Source of the DNA: Marinobacter sp. ELB17
GTDB lineage: Bacteria > Pseudomonadota > Gammaproteobacteria > Pseudomonadales > Oleiphilaceae
Direction of reading: 5' to 3'
Length of the DNA: 64,000 nucleotides
Assembly: GCF_000169375.1 (NCBI RefSeq)
Contig: NZ_AAXY01000001.1
Location: 434,001-498,000 of the forward strand
Positions within the stretch are counted from its first letter, which is position 1. Each line of letters opens with the position of its first letter. The notes below the pieces were generated by a model, which was not told the origin of the DNA, ran no database searches, and saw nothing but the letters and a program-made list of their open reading frames with translations. Of the stretch, positions 50,669 through 60,363 are shown piece by piece. Position numbers and translations under genes: made by a program.

Positions 50669-53600
50669 TTATAGCTCCCGAGGAACCGTTTTCGATCCGG
50701 CGAGCATCCGCAATATCAACAACGCAAACCCCCTCTGTGTTTGCTCATCGCCCAACACCTCCATAGAAAGCTTCTCATGGTCCGTCATGGCATCCAGCAC
50801 CATGTCTGACACCCGCTTTGGAAATAACCCGTGCATTACCTGTTCAGGAGAGTGGCTATTCACCTGGGCCATCACGGAATCATCCCGGCGTATCCTGTCA
50901 GCCACACCTTGGGCGAAGTGAAGTTGGTCTTCATCATTCACTTCTGAGCCAAACAGGTCGTTCAGCGTGTCGATGATCTCAGAGAGGCGCTTTTTCTCTG
51001 GGTCATGGGCTTTGCCGGAGCCCACATCGGAAAGCGGTTTAAGGGCGTACTCTTCGGACTCCTCGGAAAGCTTAAGCTGCTGCTCGTTGCGCTTGGTGAG
51101 TCGATAATGGGTCAGAGCCAGTTCTGACACATCGATTTCGTCATCGTCCAGCCGATCTATGCGTAACAGAGGCGAGAGGTGCTTGGCGAAGACGCAGAAC
51201 TGCTCCAGCTCCCGGTCTTCATAGCTGACGATCTGTGACAGGAACTCGTAAGCCCGCACAAAGCTGGTCAGGTTCTTCTTAAAGAGATCCAGCTGGTCCA
51301 GGCCCTCGCCGATATCCTTGAGGGTTTTCTCGGCATTGGTCAGGCCGACCTTGTCACCATCGCTTTCGGCCCGTTTGCGTGCGGCTCTGGCTGACTGCTT
51401 TTCTTCCAGCAGGTTTTTATAGCGTTTGGTGAAGCGCTCTTTTGCTGGCTGGCAGAAGAAGGTGAGCTTGCTGGCTGCCGCCCGGGTGTCATAGAAAGCG
51501 ATGGCGAAGGATTCGACCTCGTTCCAGTGGTAAATCTGTTCCTGGTCGAGCGCTGTCTGCAGGTCATACACCACCTGGGCATCGGAGACGCCTTCCAGTT
51601 CGGCTTTGGTGTAATAAGGCAAAAAGGCTTCCAGCACTTCCTGGGGATCGTTGAAGAAATCCAGCACGAAGGTCTGCTTGCCTGGGAAGGTGCGATTCAG
51701 GCGGGAGAGGGTTTGCACGCAGTCCACACCTTTCAGCTTTTTGTCCACGTACATCGCGCAGAGTTTGGGCTGGTCGAACCCGGTCTGGTATTTGTTGGCG
51801 GCGATCATCACGTTGTAATCGTCGGTATCAAAAGCATCCGCCAGGTCACGCCCTTTCAATCCGGGATTCAGCAGTTGGCTGTTTTCCGAGACCTCCTCGG
51901 GGATTATGCCATCCGGCAGAATCGTGCCCGAGAACGCCACTAATGGGTGCACGTCCTGGTAATTCTGTTCTTTGGCGTAAGCCTGCATGGCCAGCTGGTA
52001 GCGCACGGCTTCCTGTCGGCTGCTGGTGACCACCATGGCCTTGGCTTGGCCGTCCAGCATGTGCTTCACGTGCTCCCGGAAGTGTTCGACGATCACTTCC
52101 ACTTTCTGGTTGATGTTGTAAGGGTGCAGGCGAACCCAGCGGGCCAGCTTGATGCGGGCCTTTTTGGAGTCCACCTCGTCATCCTCGCCGTTGGGGTGGG
52201 CCAGCTTCCAGGCGGTGGAGTAGGTGGTGTAACACTTGAGCACATCCAGAATAAAACCTTCCTCGATGGCTTGGCGCATGGAGTAAAGGTGAAAGGCTTC
52301 CGGTTTGTTGCTGGCTGACGTTGGCTCGTCCTGGTTGGGTGGCCGACCGAACAGCTCCAAGGTCTTGGCCTTGGGGGTGGCGGTGAAGGCGTAGTAGCTG
52401 ATTTTCTCGCTGGGTTTACGGGCGGTGACCGCTGCATCCAGAAGTTCTTCAGCGCTGATTTCCTCACCTTCGGGGGGCTCTTTACCTTCAGGAAGTGCGG
52501 CCCCCAGAATGGACTTGAGCTTGGTAGCCGAAGAGCCGGTCTGTGATGAGTGAGCTTCGTCCGCTACTACCGCATACTGCCCGGAGGCCAGTTGGGGATG
52601 CTTGTCCAGCGCTTCAAACAGGGCAGGGAAGGTCTGGATGGTGACGATAATGATACGGGTACGCTCAGCTAAGGCTTCCGCTAGTTGTTCTGATTTGCTC
52701 TGGCTGCCAATGTCACGGGTGATCGGGCGCACAACGCCTTGAGCGTGCTCAAACTGGTAGATTGTGTCCTGCAGCTGCCGGTCCAGCACCGTGCGGTCCG
52801 TTACCACAATCACCGAGCTGAACAGCTTGTTGCCCTCGGCATCATACAGCTGGGCCAGCTGATGGGCGGCCCAGGCAATGGAGTTGGACTTGCCAGACCC
52901 GGCGCTGTGCTGCACCAGATAGCGTTTGCCGGGGCCTTCTTCTTGGGTAGCGCCCACGAGCTGATTGACCACATCCCACTGGTGGTAGCGGGGGAAGATC
53001 ATGGTCTCTTTGGTGGTGCGTTTGCCGTGGAAGTCGTCCTCGGTTTTCTTCTCCAGGTGCAGAAAACGGCCGATCACCTTCAGCCAGGCATCTTTCTGGA
53101 ATAGTTGTTCCCAAAGATAAGCGGTGGCATAGCTGTTTTCATCCGGCGCTTGTGGGTTGCCCGCGCCGCCTTCTTCAGTGCCACGATTGAACGGCAGAAA
53201 GAAGGTGTCTTTCCCGGCCAATCGGGTGGTCATGGCGACCTGATTCTGGCTTACGGCAAAATGCACCAGAGCGCCACGCTTGAAGGTGAGCAGAGGTTCG
53301 GGCTTGCGGGTGATGGGGTCTTTGACCGGGCGATCCTTGCGGTACTGGCGTTTGGCGTTCTCCACCGACTGCTTGAATTCGCTTTTCAACTCCAGGGTGG
53401 CGGTGGGCAGGCCATTCACGAACAGCACCAAATCCAGGCGCGGGTTGTATTCGCCTTCCCGGGCATGGGGGGAGTAGGACACTTCTTCCACCACTCGCAG
53501 GCGGTTGGCGCTGTAGCGTTTCAGTGCGTCTGGGTTCATGCCATGGTCGGGCCGGAAGCTGCATAGATCGACTTTCACCCCCGGTAACTTAAAACCGTGG

Positions 53601-53857
53601 CGTAGCACCTCCAGGGTGCCGCGCTTATCCAGTTCCCGGGTGGTGGCTTTGATCAGCACCTGTTCCGGGTTCTGAGGGTTGTTCTTGCAGAACTTGTCCC
53701 AGCGGTCCGGGTAGGCCGCTTGGAAGTAGCCGACCAGGTCTTCCGGGTACAGGGCATTGGTACGGTCATAGTCCGCAGACTTGCCGATTAACCACTGCTG
53801 GCCCGCCAGTGCAGTGAGGATATCTTTTTGGAAGGTCTTTTCCTGGCTATCGGCCAC
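50669..53857 (-). CDS. hsdR: Type I restriction enzyme endonuclease subunit
   Basis: A 1062-residue HsdR. An N-terminal PD-(D/E)xK nuclease (RLDLVLFVNGLPTATLELKSE) is near residue 140. The helicase part has Walker A SAGSGKSNSIAW near 318 and the DEAH box DEAHSSQTG near 435, then helicase C-terminal motifs (ANKYQTGFDQP, SRLNRTFPGK) and a helical C-terminus. It translocates DNA and cuts unmodified DNA with HsdM and HsdS. It is the last gene of the hsdM-hsdS-GIY-YIG-hsdR run. Full length. Confidence 0.95.
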   Translation of the reverse strand: MADSQEKTFQKDILTALAGQQWLIGKSADYDRTNALYPEDLVGYFQAAYPDRWDKFCKNNPQNPEQVLIKATTRELDKRGTLEVLRHGFKLPGVKVDLCSFRPDHGMNPDALKRYSANRLRVVEEVSYSPHAREGEYNPRLDLVLFVNGLPTATLELKSEFKQSVENAKRQYRKDRPVKDPITRKPEPLLTFKRGALVHFAVSQNQVAMTTRLAGKDTFFLPFNRGTEEGGAGNPQAPDENSYATAYLWEQLFQKDAWLKVIGRFLHLEKKTEDDFHGKRTTKETMIFPRYHQWDVVNQLVGATQEEGPGKRYLVQHSAGSGKSNSIAWAAHQLAQLYDAEGNKLFSSVIVVTDRTVLDRQLQDTIYQFEHAQGVVRPITRDIGSQSKSEQLAEALAERTRIIIVTIQTFPALFEALDKHPQLASGQYAVVADEAHSSQTGSSATKLKSILGAALPEGKEPPEGEEISAEELLDAAVTARKPSEKISYYAFTATPKAKTLELFGRPPNQDEPTSASNKPEAFHLYSMRQAIEEGFILDVLKCYTTYSTAWKLAHPNGEDDEVDSKKARIKLARWVRLHPYNINQKVEVIVEHFREHVKHMLDGQAKAMVVTSSRQEAVRYQLAMQAYAKEQNYQDVHPLVAFSGTILPDGIIPEEVSENSQLLNPGLKGRDLADAFDTDDYNVMIAANKYQTGFDQPKLCAMYVDKKLKGVDCVQTLSRLNRTFPGKQTFVLDFFNDPQEVLEAFLPYYTKAELEGVSDAQVVYDLQTALDQEQIYHWNEVESFAIAFYDTRAAASKLTFFCQPAKERFTKRYKNLLEEKQSARAARKRAESDGDKVGLTNAEKTLKDIGEGLDQLDLFKKNLTSFVRAYEFLSQIVSYEDRELEQFCVFAKHLSPLLRIDRLDDDEIDVSELALTHYRLTKRNEQQLKLSEESEEYALKPLSDVGSGKAHDPEKKRLSEIIDTLNDLFGSEVNDEDQLHFAQGVADRIRRDDSVMAQVNSHSPEQVMHGLFPKRVSDMVLDAMTDHEKLSMEVLGDEQTQRGFALLILRMLAGSKTVPREL

Positions 53858-53892
53858 TGTGCTACTCCTTGTTCAGTTTCAGGACCTTGTTC

Positions 53893-54813
53893 TTATTCCG
53901 TCTCTGGCGCTTCAGCGCTGACCAGCTCGTTTTGCCAGTCGCCGTAGGTTTGTTTTTTGCCAACCAGTGTCCATTTCGTCCGTCCATTGGCGCTGCGGCC
54001 TGAAATAACCGCCGCTGCCGCACTCGGGCTTGAGAAACCGTGATCCCGGCTAAAGACTCGCCCGCCAGTGGGGCCTTCCATCAAAACCCCATCCTGCACC
54101 AACTGATCAAATAGATTGGCGTAGCCCTTTTGGGAACCAGCCCATTTAACCCGTGCATGGGAACCTTTTAAAACCACAAAGTCCCCATCCACTTCCTGGG
54201 CTTGGGCACGAATTTCATATTTGGGGATTTCCAGCTCGAAGAGCGGAGAGATCGCCGAGGCATCTCCTGACCCCGTCAGTTTAGTGCCGGAGGGGTCGCG
54301 GAAGAACTCAAACCCCAGCACCGGCAGGATGGTGCGGATTTGTTCCGTGAAGAACGCCATATCGGCTTGGTCGGATTCCGGCAGCACGCTGTAGTCGTGG
54401 GCCGTACCGTTCACCAGCCCGCAGCGGCCTGACTTAATGGCTTGGCCGATCAGCTGACTTTCCAGGTATTTCACATGGGCTTTGGTAAGGTTCTGGTCTT
54501 TGCTGGTAATCAGGCAAACTCTTTCCCAGAAATCTTTGCCGCCTTGTGACTCTGGGCGATTGTGTTGCTTGAGGCGTTTGGCTACGTCGTCGGATTCACC
54601 GATATAGACCAGCGGGCGCAGTGTGTTCTCGGGATCAGGGCCAACCAGGAAGTAGATCCCGGTGCGGCCGCACTCGGGGCGCTGGACAAGCTCGGTGAGC
54701 TTGGTGCGCGGGCCGGTGAGAGCATGGCCGGTCCAGTTCATTATTTCGGCGGTGAGGAGGCCGTTGGGGCTGCCGTCGACCAGGAATAGGCGGATGCTGC
54801 GGCCTTGGGTCAT
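53893..54813 (-). CDS. GIY-YIG nuclease with DUF4357 domain inside the hsd operon
   Basis: A 306-residue protein. A GIY-YIG domain at about residues 50-140 has GIYFLVG and LVYIGESDDVAKRLKQH (Arg in the helix) and Glu in KYLESQLIGQA. The C-terminal part (about 210-290) resembles DUF4357: VVLKGSHARVKWAGSQKGYANLFDQLVQDGVL and FSSPSAAAAVISGRSANGRTKW. It overlaps hsdS by 4 bases and lies 35 bases before hsdR. The family is often found in type I loci, but its part in restriction is not established. Confidence 0.85.
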   Translation of the reverse strand: MTQGRSIRLFLVDGSPNGLLTAEIMNWTGHALTGPRTKLTELVQRPECGRTGIYFLVGPDPENTLRPLVYIGESDDVAKRLKQHNRPESQGGKDFWERVCLITSKDQNLTKAHVKYLESQLIGQAIKSGRCGLVNGTAHDYSVLPESDQADMAFFTEQIRTILPVLGFEFFRDPSGTKLTGSGDASAISPLFELEIPKYEIRAQAQEVDGDFVVLKGSHARVKWAGSQKGYANLFDQLVQDGVLMEGPTGGRVFSRDHGFSSPSAAAAVISGRSANGRTKWTLVGKKQTYGDWQNELVSAEAPETE

Positions 54814-56144
54814 GCTGTCACCTTTATTTCTGCCTGGCGCATTTCCTTATCAAAAGTACTTTCATCTGCGGGTGGTTGCCAGTCGCGGACATCGATTTTG
54901 CCGGTGACGGCGGCAGAGATTAGGGCCGAGCGTCGTTCTTTAAGTAGAAGAATGCCTGACGCAGCTTTTATTACAAGCTGATCAAGGTTCTGAACCCCAC
55001 GGTCTAAACTCTCAGTTATCTGCGTTTGTTCTTCAACTGGGGGGAGTACCAAGACAATATCTTTGGTCTTTTCTTGGTTCATTATTCCAATGGTTGAGGC
55101 GTTGGAAACAAACCTCATCTGGGATTTCTGGGCTGAGAGGCTATAAACAAGAAAATGCCCATTTATTCGCTTGCCAGGCACTATCACATTGATCTGCTGG
55201 TTAGCGGAAAAATCGTCATCGACCTTAGCAACTTTCCCTAATGTTGCGCCGATCCCAACAACAAGAACTGAGCCTCCAGGGAACAACTTCGCATCGCCCG
55301 ACGAAATTGACGATATACGCAACTGTTTTTCGGACTCATGCAGCATTAAAGAGCCATTGAAATCTCCTGGGGTAAACCAGTTTATTCCATCAGCAATCTC
55401 CGAGTTGGGCATTTCCAAGCTAGGTGTGCCTCCTGTCCGAACGGCTTTTGCGAAACGTCTTATGGTTGCGACCCCCCAATGCGCCGGCACATCCCCAAGC
55501 CATTCCACCCCGGAATCCTTTATCGGCACATCGGGATCAAGCCCTTTGGTCACCGCATGGGAGATCACCGCCTGGCGCTTTTCCTTGAGTAGTTCGATCA
55601 GACGCTTCTGTTCGTGGATCAGGGTGTCGATTTTGGCGGTTTCGTGGTCGAGGAAGTGGGTAATCTTGGATTGCTCTCGGCAATCTGGAAATGCAACTTT
55701 ATAGGGTGCTATTTGATTTGTAGAAAGTTGTCCAATTGCTGAGCTTTCTTCCCTAAAATCCACAACCTCGTTGATAAAGTACTCGAAAAACTTACAGTTC
55801 AAATCTTTTTTAGGAGTGAGAACAAGAAGTCTGATAATCGCATCAAAAATATGATCACGAAAAGCCGCAAATCCTACATAGCCTCTCCCGCTAACCGTTA
55901 TACAGTTAGGCCCGTACTTAGCTTTACTTGTATAGCCGTAAACAATATTAGGGTTATTTGCGTTAGTGTAAATGGGAAACGGACGATCATGAGTTCGAGT
56001 TTCTGAAAATACGTCTGTGTTAACGTCACCTCCTGCCTTTATCGAAAAAAGTTTTGATAGTGATGCTATTTGCCAACCAGTCGGTATCTGGGCAATCCAG
56101 TTTATTTCAGTATCTTTATACTCGGAATACCTCGGAAAACTCAT
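54810..56144 (-). CDS. hsdS: Type I restriction enzyme specificity subunit
   Basis: A 444-residue HsdS with two target-recognition domains, each followed by a conserved helix. The first half ends IDTLIHEQKRLIELLKEKRQAVISHAVTKGLDP and the second LDQLVIKAASGILLLKERRSALISAAVTGKIDV. Each helix sets the spacing of the two half-sites. The conserved GDVPAHWGVATIRR starts the second domain. Its first base pairs overlap hsdM by ATGA. The target sequence cannot be read from the protein. Confidence 0.93.
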   Translation of the reverse strand: MSFPRYSEYKDTEINWIAQIPTGWQIASLSKLFSIKAGGDVNTDVFSETRTHDRPFPIYTNANNPNIVYGYTSKAKYGPNCITVSGRGYVGFAAFRDHIFDAIIRLLVLTPKKDLNCKFFEYFINEVVDFREESSAIGQLSTNQIAPYKVAFPDCREQSKITHFLDHETAKIDTLIHEQKRLIELLKEKRQAVISHAVTKGLDPDVPIKDSGVEWLGDVPAHWGVATIRRFAKAVRTGGTPSLEMPNSEIADGINWFTPGDFNGSLMLHESEKQLRISSISSGDAKLFPGGSVLVVGIGATLGKVAKVDDDFSANQQINVIVPGKRINGHFLVYSLSAQKSQMRFVSNASTIGIMNQEKTKDIVLVLPPVEEQTQITESLDRGVQNLDQLVIKAASGILLLKERRSALISAAVTGKIDVRDWQPPADESTFDKEMRQAEIKVTA

Positions 56145-58117
56145 GCCGACAATCCCTCAATCATCTGCTTGATTCGGTCGGTGCACTGCTTGAGGTCTGC
56201 ATCAATCTCGTCCAGTGGTCGCGGCGGCGTGAACACATAAAAGTGGCGGTTAAACGGAATCTCAAAACCGACAATACCCACTTCACCATCCTGCTCATCC
56301 GTCTTGGACTCGTCGATCCAGGCATCCGGCACGTGGGGTATCACCTCCCGCTTGAAGTAGTCGTACACTGATTCACCCAGGGGCACGTTCTCGTTGTCCC
56401 GTAGGCCGCCGTCAGGCTCTGGATTACCTTTGCTTTCGCAGATATCCGCTTCCGGGTCCCGTTCGCTCAGCGCATTCATTAAGGCCTTGAGTTGCGGTGT
56501 GCCGGGGTAGACTTGGTGATTAGTCAGCGCAGCTTTCAGCAGCTTCTGGAACCTTGGGCGATTCTGGTAGAGGGTGTTGCTGTCGATGGCGCGACAGGCG
56601 GCGAGGATTTTCTCCTGCTCCTCTTCTTCCAGTTTCTGGATCGCTTTTTCTTCCGTGATGCGCGCAATGCGCTCATCAGATGTCTGGAAGTTCAGGCGTA
56701 AGGGGCGCTCCACCGTAATGCGACGGTAGCCAAACGCGTCGTTGGGGAAGATCTTGCTCTTCTCGGTTTCCTGGAATTCCCCATAAAGCCGAACAATCTC
56801 ATCCTGGTCGGTCTCACTGACAAGCTGGCGCTTGCTGCCCAGGGATTTGCGCATCTTGGAGGCCCGGTCTGAAGCGTCAATCAGCTGAACCTTGCCTTTC
56901 CGTTCTGTAGGCTTGTTGTTAGACAGAATCCAGATATAGGTGGAGATGCCAGTGTTGTAGAACATGTCCGTGGGCAAAGCGACTATGGCTTCCACCATAT
57001 CGCTTTGCAGCAGGTAACGGCGGATTTCGGATTCGCCACTGCCAGCACCCCCGGTAAACAGCGGTGAGCCATTCAGAATGATGCCAATGCGCGAGCCGCC
57101 ATCCCGGGGATCGCGCATCTTGCTGACTAGGTGCAGTAGAAACAGCAGGGAGCCGTCAGAGACCCGGGGCAGGCCCGGGCCGAAGCGGCCATCAAAGCCT
57201 TTGAACTTGTGTTCATCAGTAACCTGCTTTTGGACCTTTTTCCATTCCACCCCAAACGGTGGGTTGCTGAGCATAATGTCGGCTTTTAGATCGTAAAGCT
57301 GGTCGTCGGAGAGGGTGTTGCCCAGTTTGATCTGCTCGACTTTCTGGCCCTTGATCAGCATGTCGGCCTTGCAGATGGCGTAAGACTCCGGGTTCAGCTC
57401 CTGGCCGTGCAGGGAGACGGTCACCTTATCGCTGACCTGCTGAATGTACTCGTCGCCTTCTGAGAGAAAGCCGCCTGTGCCAGCGGTGGGGTCATAAATG
57501 GTGACGATGCTGTTGGGCTGCAGCTTATGTTCCTGGCCTGTCAACACCAATGAGGTGGTCAGATGCACAATGTCACGGGGGGTGAAGTGTTCCCCGGCGG
57601 TTTCGTTGGAGCTTTCAGCAAACTTGCGAATCAGCTCTTCAAAGATTAACCCCATACCGAAGTTGGAGATGCGCTTGGGGTTCAGGTCGATGCTGGCGAA
57701 GCGTTGCACCACCTGGTAGAGCAGGTTGTTAGCACTGAGCTGCTGAACAAAATCCTCAAAATGGAAATGCTCGAAGATTTCCCTGGCATCCTGGCTGAAG
57801 GACTGCACATAGCTCATCAGATCGTCAGCGGTTTGAGTGTCAGACAGCGAACCCAATGACAGCGGTGAGGCATTGAAAAAAGTCTGCTCTGCTTCGCGCA
57901 GCAGCAATTTCTCGCGAACGGCGTCTGGCTTATCAACATGCGCGCGGGCGCCGACCAGTACCTGGTCCTTTGTGGGCTCCAGTACGCACTCCAGGCGCCG
58001 TAATAGAGTGAAGGGGAGAATAACTCGGCCATACTGGGACTGCTTGAAATCGCCTCGCAGAAGGTCTGCTACGGACCAGATAAAGGCGGCGATCTGACTA
58101 TTGTTCTCGGCGTTCAC
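56141..58117 (-). CDS. hsdM: Type I restriction enzyme methyltransferase subunit
   Basis: A 658-residue N6-adenine methyltransferase. The SAM motif DPTAGTGGFL and the catalytic NPPFG are intact. An N-terminal helical HsdM domain begins at INAFIW-like QIAAFIWSVADLLRGDFKQSQYG. A GTG at 58117 behind GGAG is the likely start; the frame extends with TTG to 58165. It leads the operon and overlaps hsdS. The C-terminal 150 residues include a part rich in charged residues. Longer than EcoKI HsdM (529), as in several type I subfamilies. Confidence 0.93.
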   Translation of the reverse strand: MNAENNSQIAAFIWSVADLLRGDFKQSQYGRVILPFTLLRRLECVLEPTKDQVLVGARAHVDKPDAVREKLLLREAEQTFFNASPLSLGSLSDTQTADDLMSYVQSFSQDAREIFEHFHFEDFVQQLSANNLLYQVVQRFASIDLNPKRISNFGMGLIFEELIRKFAESSNETAGEHFTPRDIVHLTTSLVLTGQEHKLQPNSIVTIYDPTAGTGGFLSEGDEYIQQVSDKVTVSLHGQELNPESYAICKADMLIKGQKVEQIKLGNTLSDDQLYDLKADIMLSNPPFGVEWKKVQKQVTDEHKFKGFDGRFGPGLPRVSDGSLLFLLHLVSKMRDPRDGGSRIGIILNGSPLFTGGAGSGESEIRRYLLQSDMVEAIVALPTDMFYNTGISTYIWILSNNKPTERKGKVQLIDASDRASKMRKSLGSKRQLVSETDQDEIVRLYGEFQETEKSKIFPNDAFGYRRITVERPLRLNFQTSDERIARITEEKAIQKLEEEEQEKILAACRAIDSNTLYQNRPRFQKLLKAALTNHQVYPGTPQLKALMNALSERDPEADICESKGNPEPDGGLRDNENVPLGESVYDYFKREVIPHVPDAWIDESKTDEQDGEVGIVGFEIPFNRHFYVFTPPRPLDEIDADLKQCTDRIKQMIEGLSA

Positions 58118-58798
58118 TCGGGGACTACTCCATGCGGTTGATATGCTTGACTGGTGACTGCCCAAGGGTAGCCCAGAGAAGGTTGTTTTGTGAGGCGTGA
58201 GCTGGGGCTAGGGCAACAAGTCCCAGACTCTTCCTGAGGCAATACCATACCAGAATTCAGCAGCTTGGATGAGTGCCAGGCCTGTTATACCCGATGTCGG
58301 TGTTGATGGTGTTTTAGTGTGGGCCTAACCCCTTGTTGGCTACAATGTTTCCGGTCGGAACTGTTACAGGGGGCTTGCTTGACCCCGTGTTTGCCGTCTA
58401 CCGGTGCCCATGAACGACCACTGCATTCACGGCGCCGGCTCTCTGTTTTAATCTATACGATAGGCTCCGCTTGATGCATCTAAAAGGTGAATGGCGAGTA
58501 ATTGATCGATGGTATACCCACCGGAATTCTAATTGACGGGCAGACTGTGCAATATCGATGATGGCAGGGAAACAACTCGAGGAGCGTGGCCACTCGATCA
58601 TTGGGGTAGCTCTCGTGCGGCACCCACACTCACTAGTTATACCTGCTTGGTATTCTGTGGCGATATCACCCTTAAAACACTTGGCGAATTCCGCACCCGT
58701 TGGCGGTGGTTTGGTTTCTTTTTTATAGGGGCTATTCTTTTAGGCAAAGCGGGGAGGCAAAGCGGGGAGGCGAGAAGGGGCTGGGAGTATACAACTAC
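58118..58798. other. Intergenic stretch upstream of hsdM with no supported gene
   Basis: About 680 bases. It should contain the hsdM promoter. Two short frames of opposite strand exist but have no family features or ribosome sites. Two tandem copies of GCAAAGCGGGGAG lie near 58746-58770. The rest shows no clear structure and may be decayed sequence. Confidence 0.5.
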
Positions 58799-59476
58799 TC
58801 AGTTGCTAGAAGTCCTGCTCGAGCCGAAGTTGTGGTTGCCTGATCCAAATAGCTTGCTTGCGAGCTTTGCGAAGTAGCTTAGGCGGCGAAAAAGGTCGTC
58901 GTATCTTTCTCCTCTCCTGATTCTATAGATGGGGTTTTTGGGGATGCTCACGAGCCCGTCTACCTCATGTTGGTCCATTCCGAGTGCGCCGGCCCAGGCG
59001 CTGCTGATCATGTCGTAGAGGCTTCCTGAGTAGGGTTTGAACTCACCCAGTCCGCGAAAGGTTTGCTTATTGAAAAACAAAGCGCAGTGATAGTGCGGTT
59101 TGCCGCTTTGTCCAAACACTCGGGTCCAAACGAAATGGAGTTTAGTCGAATGGAATCTTTTTCCATCTCGTATGGTCTTCGACTGTCTCGCTTCTATTTT
59201 GGCTTTCAGTGAAGCTATGAACCTGCTGAATACAGGGCGCCAGTCTGGTTGACGCGTCCAGTCAAACCGCAGAGGAAGTCTGAGGTCTACTCTAACGGCC
59301 ATTATACTGGCATGCTCCCGTACTGCTCCCTGAATCGTTTCATCAATACGCTGAAGGTAATTGTGAATGAACGGGCCCTGCTGCCAAATAAGCGGCATTC
59401 CACTGTAGTAGTAGCCATTATAAATCCAGAGGTTTGGATCATTAGGGCATCTGTAGAGAAAAGGTGTCTCAGTCAT
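58799..59476 (-). CDS. Inovirus-type Gp2 / YagK-YfjJ-domain protein
   Basis: A 225-residue protein of the inovirus-type Gp2 (YagK/YfjJ C-terminal) family. Features are RFIASLKAKIEA near residue 90, HFVWTRVFGQSGKPHYHCALFFNKQTF (a HUH-like HYHCAL strand) near 118-145 and a C-terminal YFAKLASK. Related proteins are encoded by filamentous phages and by satellite-like integrative elements, where a role in replication is suspected. AAGGAAA before the ATG at 59476 decides the start (frame open to 59497). The 294 bases upstream, towards alpA, hold no supported gene and are AT-rich. Confidence 0.85.
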   Translation of the reverse strand: MTETPFLYRCPNDPNLWIYNGYYYSGMPLIWQQGPFIHNYLQRIDETIQGAVREHASIMAVRVDLRLPLRFDWTRQPDWRPVFSRFIASLKAKIEARQSKTIRDGKRFHSTKLHFVWTRVFGQSGKPHYHCALFFNKQTFRGLGEFKPYSGSLYDMISSAWAGALGMDQHEVDGLVSIPKNPIYRIRRGERYDDLFRRLSYFAKLASKLFGSGNHNFGSSRTSSN

Positions 59477-59770
59477 GATTGTTTCCTTGTTATCCAATTG
59501 CCAGACACAACAACATCTAGTTCACCTGTTTGATGGATAGGCTTCCTAAAGTTGTCTGATCTAGTTCTTTAATTGGTTTTTATATAACGATGATATAGAT
59601 AGATAGGAGCCAGTAAGTAAATACTATTTAAAACCTACACCTGTTTTTCTGATGTGCCGTTACTGTTGATTTAAAGTTGCTCGAGCGAGCACAAGTATTT
59701 CAGAACGACGTTACTCTGCATCAATATCAAGGTTGTTTGGGCAGGCACCGGTTATTTTCGGGAGATTCGG

Positions 59771-59986
59771 TTAAGCAACCGAGTTGCAGTTCATTGGGTG
59801 GTCTTGGGTGTCACGTTTTTCAATTCGTCCTGTGATCCAGTCATGGATCTCGGAATCGAGCCAGCCAACGCTCCGGCCGCCAAGAGGGATGGGTTTGGGG
59901 AAAGTGCCCGCGTCAACGTACTTGTAAATAGTCGAACGCGCTAGACCGGTCTTTTCAATGACGTCTTTAAGTCTCAGTACTCTCAT
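59771..59986 (-). CDS. AlpA-family transcriptional regulator
   Basis: A 71-residue MerR-like winged helix of the AlpA type: RLKDVIEKTGLARSTIYKYVDAGTFPKPIPLGGRSVGW. AlpA proteins control integrase or excision genes of P4-like elements and may act as excisionase. GGAGG precedes the ATG. Its ATG overlaps the stop of a small upstream frame. Location between the replication-type ATPase and Gp2 fits a control switch of the element. Confidence 0.92.
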   Translation of the reverse strand: MRVLRLKDVIEKTGLARSTIYKYVDAGTFPKPIPLGGRSVGWLDSEIHDWITGRIEKRDTQDHPMNCNSVA

Positions 59987-60183
59987 GTATGTCCTCCAAA
60001 GCGTATGGGTTCAGAGGATCTGGCAAGCGTGTAAACAATAATAGATGCCAATGAATCGATGGAGACAGGCCCCAGTTTAGGTATCGCTAGAAAGTGAGGT
60101 GTTGGGCGGGAATTGGGCTTTTTGATGATCATAAGCTGAAGCGCTAATCGATGCTCAACTCGGAAGTCGTGTGTTCGGCTCAA
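59983..60183 (-). CDS. Possible small protein overlapping alpA
   Basis: A frame of up to 66 residues (TTG start at 60183; an ATG would give 49 residues) whose stop overlaps the alpA start by ATGA. No domain, membrane segment or good ribosome site is visible. The overlap hints at a leader peptide or coupled gene, but chance is quite possible. Confidence 0.25.
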   Translation of the reverse strand: MSRTHDFRVEHRLALQLMIIKKPNSRPTPHFLAIPKLGPVSIDSLASIIVYTLARSSEPIRFGGHT

Positions 60184-60363
60184 GCAGAAATAATCACAAA
60201 CTTAGTGGAGCGTCGGTGGGACGGTGCAGGCAAAAGCACAGTGAATTCGTGAGAAAATCCGCACGGATTAGGCCAATGCCAGGTCTGTTCTTGGCCTTTA
60301 TAAAAAAATATTGTTCCAAACTACGTTTTAATGTCTTATATGTCTTAAATGTCTTTAGCGGAT

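Noticed and set aside
58398..58877. Two short opposed frames upstream of hsdM
   Set aside because: No domain, no ribosome site; one overlaps the Gp2 gene. Treated as non-coding or decayed sequence.
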